Position numbers and translations under genes: made by a program
In this document: positions 45,037-54,071 of the stretch, in pieces
Layout: each line of letters begins with the position of its first letter
How positions within the stretch are numbered: position 1 is the stretch's first letter
Source of the DNA: Janthinobacterium rivuli
Lineage (GTDB): Bacteria; Pseudomonadota; Gammaproteobacteria; Burkholderiales; Burkholderiaceae_D
NCBI RefSeq assembly: GCF_009208735.1
Contig: NZ_WFLJ01000006.1
Location: 248,001 to 312,000 of the forward strand
DNA length: 64,000 nt
Direction of reading: 5' to 3'
Notes under the pieces: model-generated
Told to the model about the DNA's origin: nothing
The model's input: the letters and a program-made list of their open reading frames with translations, nothing else
Databases searched by the model: none

Positions 45037-46610
45037 GTTTCCATATCACCGGTGAAGCATGGATCGGCGGCGTCGCCGTCAAGGGCAATGGCGGGTCCTT
45101 CGAAGCGTGGGACCCGGCCGCGCGCGCCCACATCGCGCCCGCCTTCCACATGGTGGACGCCGCGCAAATCGACGAAGCCTGCCGCCTCGCGCAAGCCGCG
45201 TTCGACCCCTTCCGTGCCACCAGCGACGCCGAGCGTGCCGATTTCCTGGACACCATCGCCGCGCAAATCGGCGAACTGGGCGACGACTTGATCGTGCGCG
45301 CCATGACGGAAAGCGGCTTGCCGCGCGCGCGCCTGGAAGGCGAGCGTGGCCGCACGGTCGGTCAATTGAAATTGTTCGCCGGCCTGTTGCGCGAAGGATC
45401 GTGGACCGATGCGCGCATCGACAGCCCGCTGCCGGACCGCGTGCCGCCCCGTCCGGATTTGCGCTTGCGCATGATCGGCCTGGGTCCCGTCGCCGTGTTT
45501 GCGGCCAGTAACTTCCCGCTGGCCTTCTCCGTCGCCGGTGGCGATACGGCCTCGGCCCTGGCGGCCGGCTGCCCCGTCGTGCTGAAAGCCCACTCGGCCC
45601 ATCCGGGTACATCGGAACTGGTGGCGCGCGCCATCGTCAATGCGATTGCCATCTGCAAGCTGCCGGCCGGCGTGTTCGCCCTGTTGACGGGCACGGGCAA
45701 TGGCATCGGCCAGACGCTGGTCGCCCATCCAGCCATCCAGGCCGTCGGCTTCACGGGTTCGCGTTCGGGCGGCATCGCCCTGATGAAGGTGGCGGCCGAG
45801 CGCCCGCAGCCGATCCCCGTGTATGCGGAAATGAGCAGCATCAATCCCGTGTTCGTGCTGCCGCAGGCGCTGGCCGCCCGTGGCGCGGCGATCGCCAGCG
45901 GTTTTGCCGCTTCGCTGACGATGGGCGTGGGCCAGTTCTGCACCAATCCCGGCCTCGTGCTGGGCCTGGAAGGTCCTGACTTCACGGCCTTCGCCGCCGC
46001 CGCCGCCGAAGCGCTGGCGCCGGCGCCGGCCGCTACCATGTTGACGGCGGGCATCGCCAGCAGCTATGCGAAAGGCGTGGCCGCCCTGGCGCAGCACGCG
46101 GATGTGACGCCGCTGGTGCAAAACACGGGTGAAGAGGGCAAGGGCGCAGCCGCCCTGTTCGTCACCTCGGGCGAGGCCTTCCTGGGCAAGCACGACTTGC
46201 GCGACGAAGTCTTTGGCCCGGCCTCGCTGCTGGTGGCGTGCCGCGACATCGAACAATTGCTGGCGATCACGGAAAGCCTGGAAGGCCAGCTGACGGCCAC
46301 CCTGCAGATGGATGCGGGCGACCTGGAAGACGCGCGCCGCTTGCTGCCCGTGCTGGAACGCCGCGTGGGCCGCATCCTGGCCAACGGTTTCCCGACCGGT
46401 GTGGAAGTGTCGACGGCCATGGTGCACGGCGGCCCGTTCCCGGCCACCTCGGACGGCCGCAGCACCTCGGTGGGCACGGCCGCCATCAACCGTTTCCTGC
46501 GTCCCGTGTCGTACCAGAACCTGTCGCAGGACTTGCTGCCGGAGTCGCTGCGCGACGATAATCCGCTGGGGATCTGGCGCCGTCACGATGGCGTGCTCGG
46601 TAAAGACTAA
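45033..46610 (+). CDS. 2-Ketoglutaric semialdehyde dehydrogenase (aldehyde dehydrogenase)
   Basis: A 525-residue NAD(P)-dependent aldehyde dehydrogenase that oxidises 2-ketoglutaric semialdehyde to 2-ketoglutarate, the last step of the pathway. Catalytic Cys303 sits in GQFCTNPG and the general base Glu in [18 protein letters not shown] is the cofactor loop. The N-terminus (GEAWIGG) and length are typical of the KGSADH group. It begins with an ATGA overlap with the AraD1 gene. Its TAA lies in the edge of a structured repeat. Confidence 0.88.
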   Translation: MSFHITGEAWIGGVAVKGNGGSFEAWDPAARAHIAPAFHMVDAAQIDEACRLAQAAFDPFRATSDAERADFLDTIAAQIGELGDDLIVRAMTESGLPRARLEGERGRTVGQLKLFAGLLREGSWTDARIDSPLPDRVPPRPDLRLRMIGLGPVAVFAASNFPLAFSVAGGDTASALAAGCPVVLKAHSAHPGTSELVARAIVNAIAICKLPAGVFALLTGTGNGIGQTLVAHPAIQAVGFTGSRSGGIALMKVAAERPQPIPVYAEMSSINPVFVLPQALAARGAAIASGFAASLTMGVGQFCTNPGLVLGLEGPDFTAFAAAAAEALAPAPAATMLTAGIASSYAKGVAALAQHADVTPLVQNTGEEGKGAAALFVTSGEAFLGKHDLRDEVFGPASLLVACRDIEQLLAITESLEGQLTATLQMDAGDLEDARRLLPVLERRVGRILANGFPTGVEVSTAMVHGGPFPATSDGRSTSVGTAAINRFLRPVSYQNLSQDLLPESLRDDNPLGIWRRHDGVLGKD

Positions 46611-46709
46611 AACCTACTGCGCGGCGCGATTTGCGGCCTGTGATGCTCACTGTGCATTCGCACAGTTCCGCGTCTCGGCCACAACTCGTTGCCGCTCGCT
46701 ACGGTTTTA
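46608..46709. repeat. Structured intergenic repeat bounded by TAAAACC/GGTTTTA
   Basis: About 100 bases with inverted ends TAAAACC (46608) and GGTTTTA (46703). A perfect hairpin ACTGTGC-ATTC-GCACAGT lies inside at 46649-46666. The left end includes the preceding gene's stop codon. Similar in layout to the repeat at 38492. Confidence 0.5.
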
Positions 46710-46743
46710 TTGGTAAAAATAAAAATACACAGGTGGAGACAAG

Positions 46744-47511
46744 ATGAAGCAATTGGCGAAATATGGCAGCTTGCAGGGCAAGCGCGTGTTCATCACGGGT
46801 GGCGGCAGCGGCATCGGCGAATCCCTGGTGGCGGAGTTTGCCGCCCAGGGCGCGCTGGTGGCGTTTGTCGATATCGCCGTGGAAGCGAGCGAGGCCCTGT
46901 GCCGCCGCCTGGCCGAAGCGGGTCTGGCGGCCCCCCTGTTCCGCCATTGCGACATCACGGATATCGCCTCCTTGCAAGCCGTCATGGCCGAACTGGCCGA
47001 GAAGCTGGGCGACTTCGATATCCTAGTCAACAATGCGGCCAACGACCAGCGCCACCAGGCGCAGGATGTCACGCTCGAGTATTGGAACGAGCGCATTGCG
47101 ATCAATCAGCGTCCCATGTTCTTCACGTGCCAGGCCGTGTTCGAGGGCATGAAGCGCAAGGGCGGCGGTTCCATCATCAACGTCAGCTCGATCTCGTGGC
47201 ACATGAAGTCGGGCGGCTACCCCGTGTATGCCACCACCAAGGCGGCCGTCGTCGGCCTCACGCGGGGCCTGGCGCGCGATTATGGCGCCCACAATATCCG
47301 CGTCAACACGGTGACGCCCGGCTGGGTCATGACGCAGCGCCAGATCGACCTGTGGGTCGACGAGGCGGCGGAAGTGGAAATCAAGAAAAGCCAGTGCTTG
47401 CCTAGCAAGCTGATGCCACAGGACATCGCCGCCATGGTGCTGTTCCTTGCATCGGACGATGGCGCGATGTGTTCCAGTCAAGAATTCATTGTGGATGCTG
47501 GCTGGGTATAA
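46744..47511 (+). CDS. SDR-family L-arabinose 1-dehydrogenase (inferred)
   Basis: A short-chain dehydrogenase of 255 residues. Cofactor loop TGGGSGIGE, NNAAND (a variant of NNAG), Ser in NVSSISW, and catalytic Tyr162/Lys166 in YATTK. It fits L-arabinose (or D-galactose) 1-dehydrogenase, which oxidises the sugar to the lactone in the non-phosphorylative pathway. Substrate is inferred from neighbours. RBS GGTGGAGACAAG. A repeat of about 100 bases separates it from the preceding gene. Confidence 0.8.
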   Translation: MKQLAKYGSLQGKRVFITGGGSGIGESLVAEFAAQGALVAFVDIAVEASEALCRRLAEAGLAAPLFRHCDITDIASLQAVMAELAEKLGDFDILVNNAANDQRHQAQDVTLEYWNERIAINQRPMFFTCQAVFEGMKRKGGGSIINVSSISWHMKSGGYPVYATTKAAVVGLTRGLARDYGAHNIRVNTVTPGWVMTQRQIDLWVDEAAEVEIKKSQCLPSKLMPQDIAAMVLFLASDDGAMCSSQEFIVDAGWV

Positions 47512-47668
47512 GCCTTAGCGCATCGTTTAATTCGCGCCGGCACTGACCGGCAACTCCGATCTTGCCTCCCCCCTCTTGCCGCCCCAACCTCGCGGCAGGA
47601 GAGGCATCGCCACATCCATCGCCGGCTTGACCCCGGCCCTTGCTTTTCACTCAAAAACAGGAGACAGC

Positions 47669-49219
47669 ATGAAATGTATCAATACCAGCATCGTGGCCCT
47701 CGGCCTGGCCATGGCCGCCGGCAGCGCCTTTGCCGCGCCCGTCAATGTCACGATCGACGTGGCCAAGCCTGGTTCCGTGATCAATAAAAACATCTATGGC
47801 CAGTTCGCCGAGCACCTGGGCACGGGCATTTACGAAGGCATGTGGGTGGGGCCGGATTCGCCGATTCCGAACACCAAGGGCTGGCGCAATGACGTGCTGG
47901 GCGCGTTGAAACAGTTGCACGTGCCCCTGGTGCGCTGGCCGGGCGGCTGCTTTGCCGATGAATATCACTGGAAAGATGGCATCGGCGCGCGCGCCCAGCG
48001 CCCGACCAAGGTCAACACCAACTGGGGCGGCGTGGAAGAGTCGAACGCTGTCGGCACGCATGAATTCTTCGACCTGGCCGAGCTCCTGAGCGCACAGACC
48101 TATATCAACGGCAACCTCGGTTCCGGCACGCCGCAGGAAATGTCCGAGTGGCTTGAATACATGACCTCGGACAGCAAGTCGACCCTGGCCGAACTGCGCC
48201 GCAAGAATGGCCGCGCGCAGCCGTACAAAGTCGATTACTTTGGCATCGGCAACGAAGCCTGGGGTTGCGGCGGCAACATGCGCCCGCAGTACTACGCCGA
48301 CCTGTACAAGCACTATCACACCTTCATGAAGACGCCGGAAAGCGCGCGCCCGAAATTCATCGCCAGCGGCGGCAATGACGACGACACCAGCTGGTCCAGC
48401 ACCCTGAGCCGCGAAATCAAGCCGAACATGATGGACGCCATCAGTTTCCACTACTACACGGTGCCGACCGGCGTGTGGGAAAAGAAGGGTGCCGCCACGG
48501 GCTTTGGCGAAAATGAATGGATTTCCACCCTGAGCCGCACCCTGCGCATCGATAGTTTGATCAAGAACAATCTCGCCGCCATCGACAAGAACGATCCCTC
48601 GAAAAAGACGGGCTTGTACGTCGATGAATGGGGCACTTGGTACGACGTCGAGCCGGGCACCAACACGGGTTTCCTGTTCCAGCAAAACAGCTTGCGCGAT
48701 GCGCTCGTCGCCGCCCTGAACTTCAACATTTTCCACGCCCATGCGGACCGCGTGCGCATGACGAATATCGCGCAAATGGTCAACGTGCTGCAGGCGATGA
48801 TCATCACGGACAAGGACAAGTATTTCCTCACGCCTACGTATCACGCGTTTGAAATGTACGTGCCGTTCCAGGATGCCACGAGCTTGCCGGTCGCCATCAG
48901 CGGCAATGGCAAGTACAGCCTGGGCAAGGTCAGCATTCCTGAAGTGAGCGCCTCGGCCGCGCGCGCCAAGGATGGCAAGGTGTATCTGTCGCTGGTCAAC
49001 ACAAACCCGCACAAGGCCGTCGACGTGAGCGTGGCGCTGGCGGGCCAAAAAGTGACGGCCGTGCATGGCCGCGTGCTGACCGCCGGCAAGATGGATGCCG
49101 TCAACAGCTTTGCGCAGCCGCAAGCCGTGCAGCCGGTGGCGTTCAATGCCCAGGCGCAAGGCGGCAAGCTGACCGTGTCGGTGCCCGCCAAGGCCGTCGT
49201 GGTGGTGGCCGTCGAATAA
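47669..49219 (+). CDS. abfA: Alpha-L-arabinofuranosidase, GH51, secreted
   Basis: A 516-residue exported GH51 arabinofuranosidase. It has a signal peptide (LGLAMAAGSAFA), the barrel motif RWPGGCFADEYHWKDGIG, the acid/base Glu in GIGNEAWGCGG and the nucleophile Glu in VDEWGTWYDV, followed by a C-terminal beta-sandwich. It removes terminal arabinose from arabinan or arabinoxylan fragments in the periplasm. Start ATG 47669 follows CAGGAGACA. Confidence 0.92.
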   Translation: MKCINTSIVALGLAMAAGSAFAAPVNVTIDVAKPGSVINKNIYGQFAEHLGTGIYEGMWVGPDSPIPNTKGWRNDVLGALKQLHVPLVRWPGGCFADEYHWKDGIGARAQRPTKVNTNWGGVEESNAVGTHEFFDLAELLSAQTYINGNLGSGTPQEMSEWLEYMTSDSKSTLAELRRKNGRAQPYKVDYFGIGNEAWGCGGNMRPQYYADLYKHYHTFMKTPESARPKFIASGGNDDDTSWSSTLSREIKPNMMDAISFHYYTVPTGVWEKKGAATGFGENEWISTLSRTLRIDSLIKNNLAAIDKNDPSKKTGLYVDEWGTWYDVEPGTNTGFLFQQNSLRDALVAALNFNIFHAHADRVRMTNIAQMVNVLQAMIITDKDKYFLTPTYHAFEMYVPFQDATSLPVAISGNGKYSLGKVSIPEVSASAARAKDGKVYLSLVNTNPHKAVDVSVALAGQKVTAVHGRVLTAGKMDAVNSFAQPQAVQPVAFNAQAQGGKLTVSVPAKAVVVVAVE

Positions 49220-49284
49220 ACCTGCCGATGTTGATGTATCCAGCCGGCCCGCATGACGGGCCGGCTGGCCATGTGGAGAACACG

Positions 49285-50310
49285 ATGCAATTTTCGACAA
49301 TGATGGCCCTGGTGGCCATGCTTGCTTTCAGCCCCGTCCAGGCGGCCCAGGTCAGCGTGCACGACCCCGTGATGGCCAAGGAAGGCGACACGTATTATCT
49401 GTACAGCACGGGCCCCGGCATTACCTTCTACAGCTCGAAAAACATGCGCGACTGGCGGCCGGAAGGGCGCGTCTTCGCGGGCCAGCCGACCTGGGCCAAG
49501 ACGGCCGCGCCATCGTTCGACGACCATATCTGGGCGCCCGACGTGCAGTTCCATGACGGAAAATATTACCTGTATTACTCGGTCTCCGGCTTCGGCAAGA
49601 ACACCTCGGGCATCGGCGTGACCGTGAACACCACCTTGAATCCCCGCTCGCCCGACTACCGCTGGGTCGACCAGGGCATGCTGCTGCAATCGGTGCCCGA
49701 GCGCGACGAGTGGAATGCCATCGATTCGAACATCATCACCGATGCCAAGGGCACGCCGTGGATGGCCTTCGGCTCGTTCTGGAATGGCATCAAGCTGGTC
49801 AAACTGACGCCCGACTGGACCCGCATCGCGGAACCGCAGGAGTGGCACTCGCTGGCGCGCCGCGCGCCGCTGCCGCCACGGGCGGGCGAATTCAAGCCGG
49901 CACCGGAAGAAATCGAAGCGCCGTTCATCTTCCAGCGCGGTAACGATTACTTTCTTTTCGTTTCCTGGGGCCTGTGCTGCCAGAAGGAAAAAAGCACCTA
50001 CCACCTGGCCGTGGGCCGCTCGACCAGCGTGACGGGGCCGTATCTGGACAAGAACGGGCGCGACATGGCGCAGGGCGGCGGCACGGTGCTGCTGCAGGGC
50101 GACAAGGATTGGCAGGGCCTGGGCCACAACAGCGCCTACACCTTCGACGGCAAGGATTACCTGGTGCTGCACGCGTATGAGACGGCGGACAACTACTTGC
50201 AGAAGCTCAAGATACTGCCCATGACGTGGGACAAGGATGGCTGGCCGCAGGTGGACCCGCGCGACTTGAACCGCTATCACAGCCGCGAATTGCCGGCCGC
50301 CACACCCTGA
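49285..50310 (+). CDS. Endo-1,5-alpha-L-arabinanase-like GH43, secreted
   Basis: A 341-residue GH43 enzyme with a signal peptide (ALVAMLAFSPVQA). The catalytic base is in VHDPVMAKEGDTYYLY, the pKa Asp in NAIDSNII and the acid Glu in EIEAPFIFQR. WAPDVQFHDGKYYLYYSVS is the GH43 arabinanase hallmark. It cuts the arabinan backbone and feeds the GH51 enzyme 65 bases upstream. Confidence 0.87.
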   Translation: MQFSTMMALVAMLAFSPVQAAQVSVHDPVMAKEGDTYYLYSTGPGITFYSSKNMRDWRPEGRVFAGQPTWAKTAAPSFDDHIWAPDVQFHDGKYYLYYSVSGFGKNTSGIGVTVNTTLNPRSPDYRWVDQGMLLQSVPERDEWNAIDSNIITDAKGTPWMAFGSFWNGIKLVKLTPDWTRIAEPQEWHSLARRAPLPPRAGEFKPAPEEIEAPFIFQRGNDYFLFVSWGLCCQKEKSTYHLAVGRSTSVTGPYLDKNGRDMAQGGGTVLLQGDKDWQGLGHNSAYTFDGKDYLVLHAYETADNYLQKLKILPMTWDKDGWPQVDPRDLNRYHSRELPAATP

Positions 50311-50334
50311 GGGGGCGGGCGATGTGCGCGAGGT

Positions 50335-50401
50335 GATACGCAAATCGGTATCGCAAGCGAAAAAGAATTGATTGGATGGCTATGTTGCTTTCTCCTACCA
50401 T
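50335..50401 (+). promoter_or_regulatory. Arabinose-locus promoter 3 with GATATC-like operator
   Basis: GATACG (50335), GGTATC (50347), 14 bases, then ATTGATTGG (50367). TTGGAT (50372-50377) and TACCAT (50396-50401) are 18 bases apart. Weaker half-sites but identical spacing to promoters 1 and 2. It serves the ABC transporter operon. Confidence 0.6.
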
Positions 50402-50469
50402 GGGTTCATAAAAAACCGCCCATCCGGCATCCGGCTGTGATGGTATTCCAAAAAAAACTGGAGACAAGA

Positions 50470-51432
50470 ATGACATTGACACGCCGCACACTCCTCGCCA
50501 GCGCCATGCTGTTGGCACTGTCCACTACTTCTTCCGCCTTTGCCGCCAAGCCGCTCGTCATGGGCTTTTCGCAGGTGGGCGCCGAAAGCGAATGGCGCAC
50601 CGCCAATACCGTCTCCATCAAGGAGGCCGCCAAGAAAGACGGCGTCACCTTGAAATTTGCCGATGCCCAGCAAAAGCAGGAAAACCAGGTCAAGGCCCTG
50701 CGCTCGTTCATCGCGCAAAAGGTCGACGTGATCGCCTTCTCGCCCGTCGTCGAATCGGGCTGGGATACCGTCTTGCGCGAAGCCAAGGCTGCCAAGATTC
50801 CCGTCATCTTGACGGACCGCGCCGTCAACGTGGCCGACAAATCGCTGTACGTCACCTTCATCGGCTCCGACTTCGTGGAAGAGGGCCGCCGCGCGGGCCA
50901 GTGGCTGCTCGAGCACGCCAAGAAAACCCCGGATGCGACCCTCAACATCGTCGAACTGCAAGGCACGGTGGGTTCCGCGCCGGCCATCGACCGCAAGGAA
51001 GGCTTCCAGGAAGTCATCGGCAAGAATCCCAAGCTGAAGATCATCCGTTCGCAAACGGGCGACTTTACGCGCGCCAAGGGCAAGGAAGTGATGGAAGCGT
51101 TCCTGAAGGCGGAAGGCAAGAAGATCAACGTGCTGTACGCGCACAATGACGACATGGCCATCGGCGCCATCCAGGCCATCGAAGAAGCGGGCATGAAACC
51201 GGGCAAGGACATCATCATCATCTCGATCGATGGCGTCAAAGGCGCGTTCGAAGCCATGATCGCCGGCAAGCTGAACGTCACCGTGGAATGCAGCCCGCTG
51301 CTGGGCCCGCAACTGATGTCCATCGCCCGCGACGTGGTGGCCGGTAAACCCGTGCCGGCGCGCATCACGACGGTGGAAGGCGTGTTCCCTGCCGAGGTGG
51401 CCGCCAAGGAATTCCCGAACCGTAAGTACTAA
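50470..51432 (+). CDS. ytfQ: Sugar ABC transporter, substrate-binding protein (YtfQ-like)
   Basis: A periplasmic binding protein of 320 residues with a signal peptide (SAMLLALSTTSSAFAA). It belongs to the ribose/galactofuranose-binding (PBP1) group: GFSQVGAESEWRTANTVSIK and YAHNDDMAIGAIQAIEEAG are typical of YtfQ. E. coli YtfQ binds galactofuranose; here, in an arabinan locus, an arabinofuranose ligand is likely. It is followed by the ATPase and two permeases. Confidence 0.87.
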   Translation: MTLTRRTLLASAMLLALSTTSSAFAAKPLVMGFSQVGAESEWRTANTVSIKEAAKKDGVTLKFADAQQKQENQVKALRSFIAQKVDVIAFSPVVESGWDTVLREAKAAKIPVILTDRAVNVADKSLYVTFIGSDFVEEGRRAGQWLLEHAKKTPDATLNIVELQGTVGSAPAIDRKEGFQEVIGKNPKLKIIRSQTGDFTRAKGKEVMEAFLKAEGKKINVLYAHNDDMAIGAIQAIEEAGMKPGKDIIIISIDGVKGAFEAMIAGKLNVTVECSPLLGPQLMSIARDVVAGKPVPARITTVEGVFPAEVAAKEFPNRKY

Positions 51433-51441
51433 GCTTGCCGC

Positions 51442-52995
51442 ATGATGAAGACGCAAGCGCATCACAACGCCGCGCCGGCTCCCTTGCTGGAGTTGCGCGG
51501 CATCAGTAAAACCTTTCCCGGCGTCAAAGCCCTCAGCGACGTTGCCCTGCGCCTGTATCCGGGCGAAGTGCATACCTTGATGGGGCAAAACGGCGCCGGA
51601 AAGTCGACCCTGATCAAGGTGCTGACGGGCGTCTATACGCCCGACAGCGGCCAGATTTTGCTCGATGGCCGGCCCGTCGCCCCCGCGTCCACGTCGGATG
51701 CGCAGGTGCTCGGCATCAGCACCGTGTACCAGGAAGTCAATCTGTGCCCGAACCTGTCGGTGGCGGAAAACATCTTTATCGGCCGCTATCCGCGCCGCTT
51801 CGGTGGCCGTTTTGGCCCCATCGACTGGCGTGCCATGCAGCAGCAGGCGCGTGCCTTGTTGCAGCAATTGCAGATCGATATCGATGTCACGGCGCAACTG
51901 TCCAGTTTTCCGCTGGCCATCCAGCAAATGGTGGCCATTTCGCGCGCGCTGAACATTTCGGCCCGCGTGCTGATCCTCGACGAACCCACGTCCAGCCTGG
52001 ACGAGGCGGAAGTCAATCTGCTGTTTTCCGTGCTGCGCCGCCTGCGCGAGCAGGGCATGGCGATTCTTTTCGTCACCCACTTCCTCGACCAGACCTACGC
52101 CATTTCCGATCGCATCACGGTCATGCGCAATGGCGAGCGCGAGGGAGAATATGCGTGCAGCGAGCTGTCGCGTCTGGCGCTGGTGAATAAAATGATCGGC
52201 GTGGCGGCCGACACGCAGGAACAAGCGCTGGACCTGGTGCAAGAAGCGGGCGCGGCCAGCTTCGGTCCGGCCGTGCTCGAAGCCACTGGACTGGGCCGCA
52301 AGGGCGCCCTGCTGCCCATGGATTTCCACATCCGCCAGGGGGAATTGCTGGGCCTGGCCGGCTTGCTCGGTTCCGGCCGCACGGAACTGGCGCGCCTGCT
52401 GTTTGGCGCCGACAAGGCGGACTCGGGCGCCATTACCGTGCAGGGCAAGCCGCGCCACTTCCACGTGCCGCGCGACGCGATTGCCGCCGACATCGGTTTC
52501 TGCTCGGAAGACCGCAAGCACGAGGGCGCGATCCTGTCGCTGTCCGTGCGCGAAAACATCATCCTGGCCTTGCAGGCCCGCACGGGCTTGCTGCGCGCCA
52601 TCCCGTTCAAGCGCCAGCAGGCGCTGGCCGACGAATATGTGAAAGCGCTGGGCATCAAGACGGCCAGCATCGAGACGCCGATCGGCAGCCTGTCGGGCGG
52701 CAACCAGCAAAAGGCACTGCTGGCGCGCTGGCTGGTGACGTCGCCGGCCATGCTGATTTTAGACGAGCCGACGCGCGGCATCGACGTGCGCGCCAAGCAG
52801 GAAATCATGAGTTATGTGGCCAAGTTGTGCCGCAAGGGTATGGCGATCCTGTTCATCTCGTCCGAATTGCCGGAAGTGCTGCGCTGCAGCGACCGCATCG
52901 TCGTCATGCGCGACCGCAAGGCCTGCGGCGACTATGCGCGTGGCGAGCTGGACGACAGCTCAGTGCTGCAAGTGATCGCCGGAGACGCCACATGA
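51442..52995 (+). CDS. ytfR: Sugar ABC transporter, ATP-binding protein (YtfR-like)
   Basis: A 517-residue tandem ATPase of the pentose family. The first domain has Walker A GQNGAGKST, signature region and Walker B RVLILDEPTSSLD; the second has a degenerate Walker A (GLLGSGRTE), signature LSGGNQQK and MLILDEPTRGID. This asymmetry is normal for RbsA/YtfR-type proteins. It energises the two-permease importer. Its stop overlaps the next start (ATGA). Confidence 0.92.
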   Translation: MMKTQAHHNAAPAPLLELRGISKTFPGVKALSDVALRLYPGEVHTLMGQNGAGKSTLIKVLTGVYTPDSGQILLDGRPVAPASTSDAQVLGISTVYQEVNLCPNLSVAENIFIGRYPRRFGGRFGPIDWRAMQQQARALLQQLQIDIDVTAQLSSFPLAIQQMVAISRALNISARVLILDEPTSSLDEAEVNLLFSVLRRLREQGMAILFVTHFLDQTYAISDRITVMRNGEREGEYACSELSRLALVNKMIGVAADTQEQALDLVQEAGAASFGPAVLEATGLGRKGALLPMDFHIRQGELLGLAGLLGSGRTELARLLFGADKADSGAITVQGKPRHFHVPRDAIAADIGFCSEDRKHEGAILSLSVRENIILALQARTGLLRAIPFKRQQALADEYVKALGIKTASIETPIGSLSGGNQQKALLARWLVTSPAMLILDEPTRGIDVRAKQEIMSYVAKLCRKGMAILFISSELPEVLRCSDRIVVMRDRKACGDYARGELDDSSVLQVIAGDAT

Positions 52996-54071
52996 GTTTA
53001 TCCACGCCATCGAGCGCGCCACTGGCGCGTCCGGCTTCCACTACGGGGACGTCCTTGCATACCGTCTTACACCATCCCCTGAGCCGACCCCTGGCCGCGC
53101 TGTTGCTGCTGTTGCTGGTCGACTTCTTCGCCATCCCCGGATTTTTCCATCTGGAAGTGCGCGATGGCCATCTGTACGGCAGCGTGATCGACATCGTCAA
53201 CCGCGCGGCGCCCCTGATGCTGGCCGCGCTGGGCATGACCCTGGTGATTGCCACGCGCGGCATCGACATTTCCGTGGGCGCCGTCGTGGCCCTGTCCGGC
53301 ACCGTGGCCGCCATGCTGATCGGCGGCACCATGGTGATGGAAAATGGCGTGCCGACCTATGTGAGCAACATCCCCATGGGCTGGGCCCTGGCGGCGGCCT
53401 TGGGCGCGGCCCTGCTGTGCGGCGCCTGGAATGGCGTGCTGGTGGCGGGCCTGGGCTTGCAGCCCATCGTCGCGACCCTGATCCTGATGGTGGCGGGGCG
53501 TGGCCTGGCGCAACTGTTGACGGATGGGCAGATCGTCACCGTCTACTATCAGCCCTTCTTCTTCATCGGCAGCGGTTATCTGTTCGGCTTGCCGTTCTCG
53601 CTGTTCCTCGTGGCGTTGGTGTTCCTCATCACGGCCGTGCTGATGCGGAAAACCGCCTTGGGCCTGTTCATCCAGGCCGTCGGCATCAATCCCGTCGCCG
53701 CGCGCCTGGCCGGCATCAAGACGGCGACATTGATCTTCTTTGTGTATGTCTTTTGCGCCGCCTGCGCGGGCCTGTCGGGGCTGATGATCAGCTCGAACAT
53801 CAAGAGCGCCGACGCGAACAACGCGGGCCTGATGCTGGAACTGGACGCCATCCTGGCAGTCACGTTGGGCGGCACCTCGCTGGCGGGCGGCAAGTTCAGC
53901 CTCGTGGGCAGCATGATCGGCGCGCTCATCATCCAGACTTTGACCTACACGATCTATTCGCTGGGCGTGCCGCCCGAAGTGAACATGGTCGTCAAGTCGG
54001 TCGTCGTCTTCCTCGTCTGCCTGTCGCAATCGTCGGAATTCAAGCAATTGCTGCATCGGAGAAAAGCATGA
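52992..54071 (+). CDS. ytfT: Sugar ABC transporter permease (YtfT-like)
   Basis: A 359-residue inner-membrane permease of the BPD_transp_2 family, with about eight to ten helices. GMTLVIATRGIDISVGAVVALSG is diagnostic for ribose-type permeases. Start ATG at 52992 overlaps the ATPase stop; its own stop overlaps the next ATG, so expression is coupled. Confidence 0.92.
   Translation: MSLSTPSSAPLARPASTTGTSLHTVLHHPLSRPLAALLLLLLVDFFAIPGFFHLEVRDGHLYGSVIDIVNRAAPLMLAALGMTLVIATRGIDISVGAVVALSGTVAAMLIGGTMVMENGVPTYVSNIPMGWALAAALGAALLCGAWNGVLVAGLGLQPIVATLILMVAGRGLAQLLTDGQIVTVYYQPFFFIGSGYLFGLPFSLFLVALVFLITAVLMRKTALGLFIQAVGINPVAARLAGIKTATLIFFVYVFCAACAGLSGLMISSNIKSADANNAGLMLELDAILAVTLGGTSLAGGKFSLVGSMIGALIIQTLTYTIYSLGVPPEVNMVVKSVVVFLVCLSQSSEFKQLLHRRKA

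Noticed and set aside
50395..52710. 771-codon open frame antisense to the ABC transporter genes
   Set aside because: It covers ytfQ and part of ytfR, which have complete motifs and correct start and stop overlaps.
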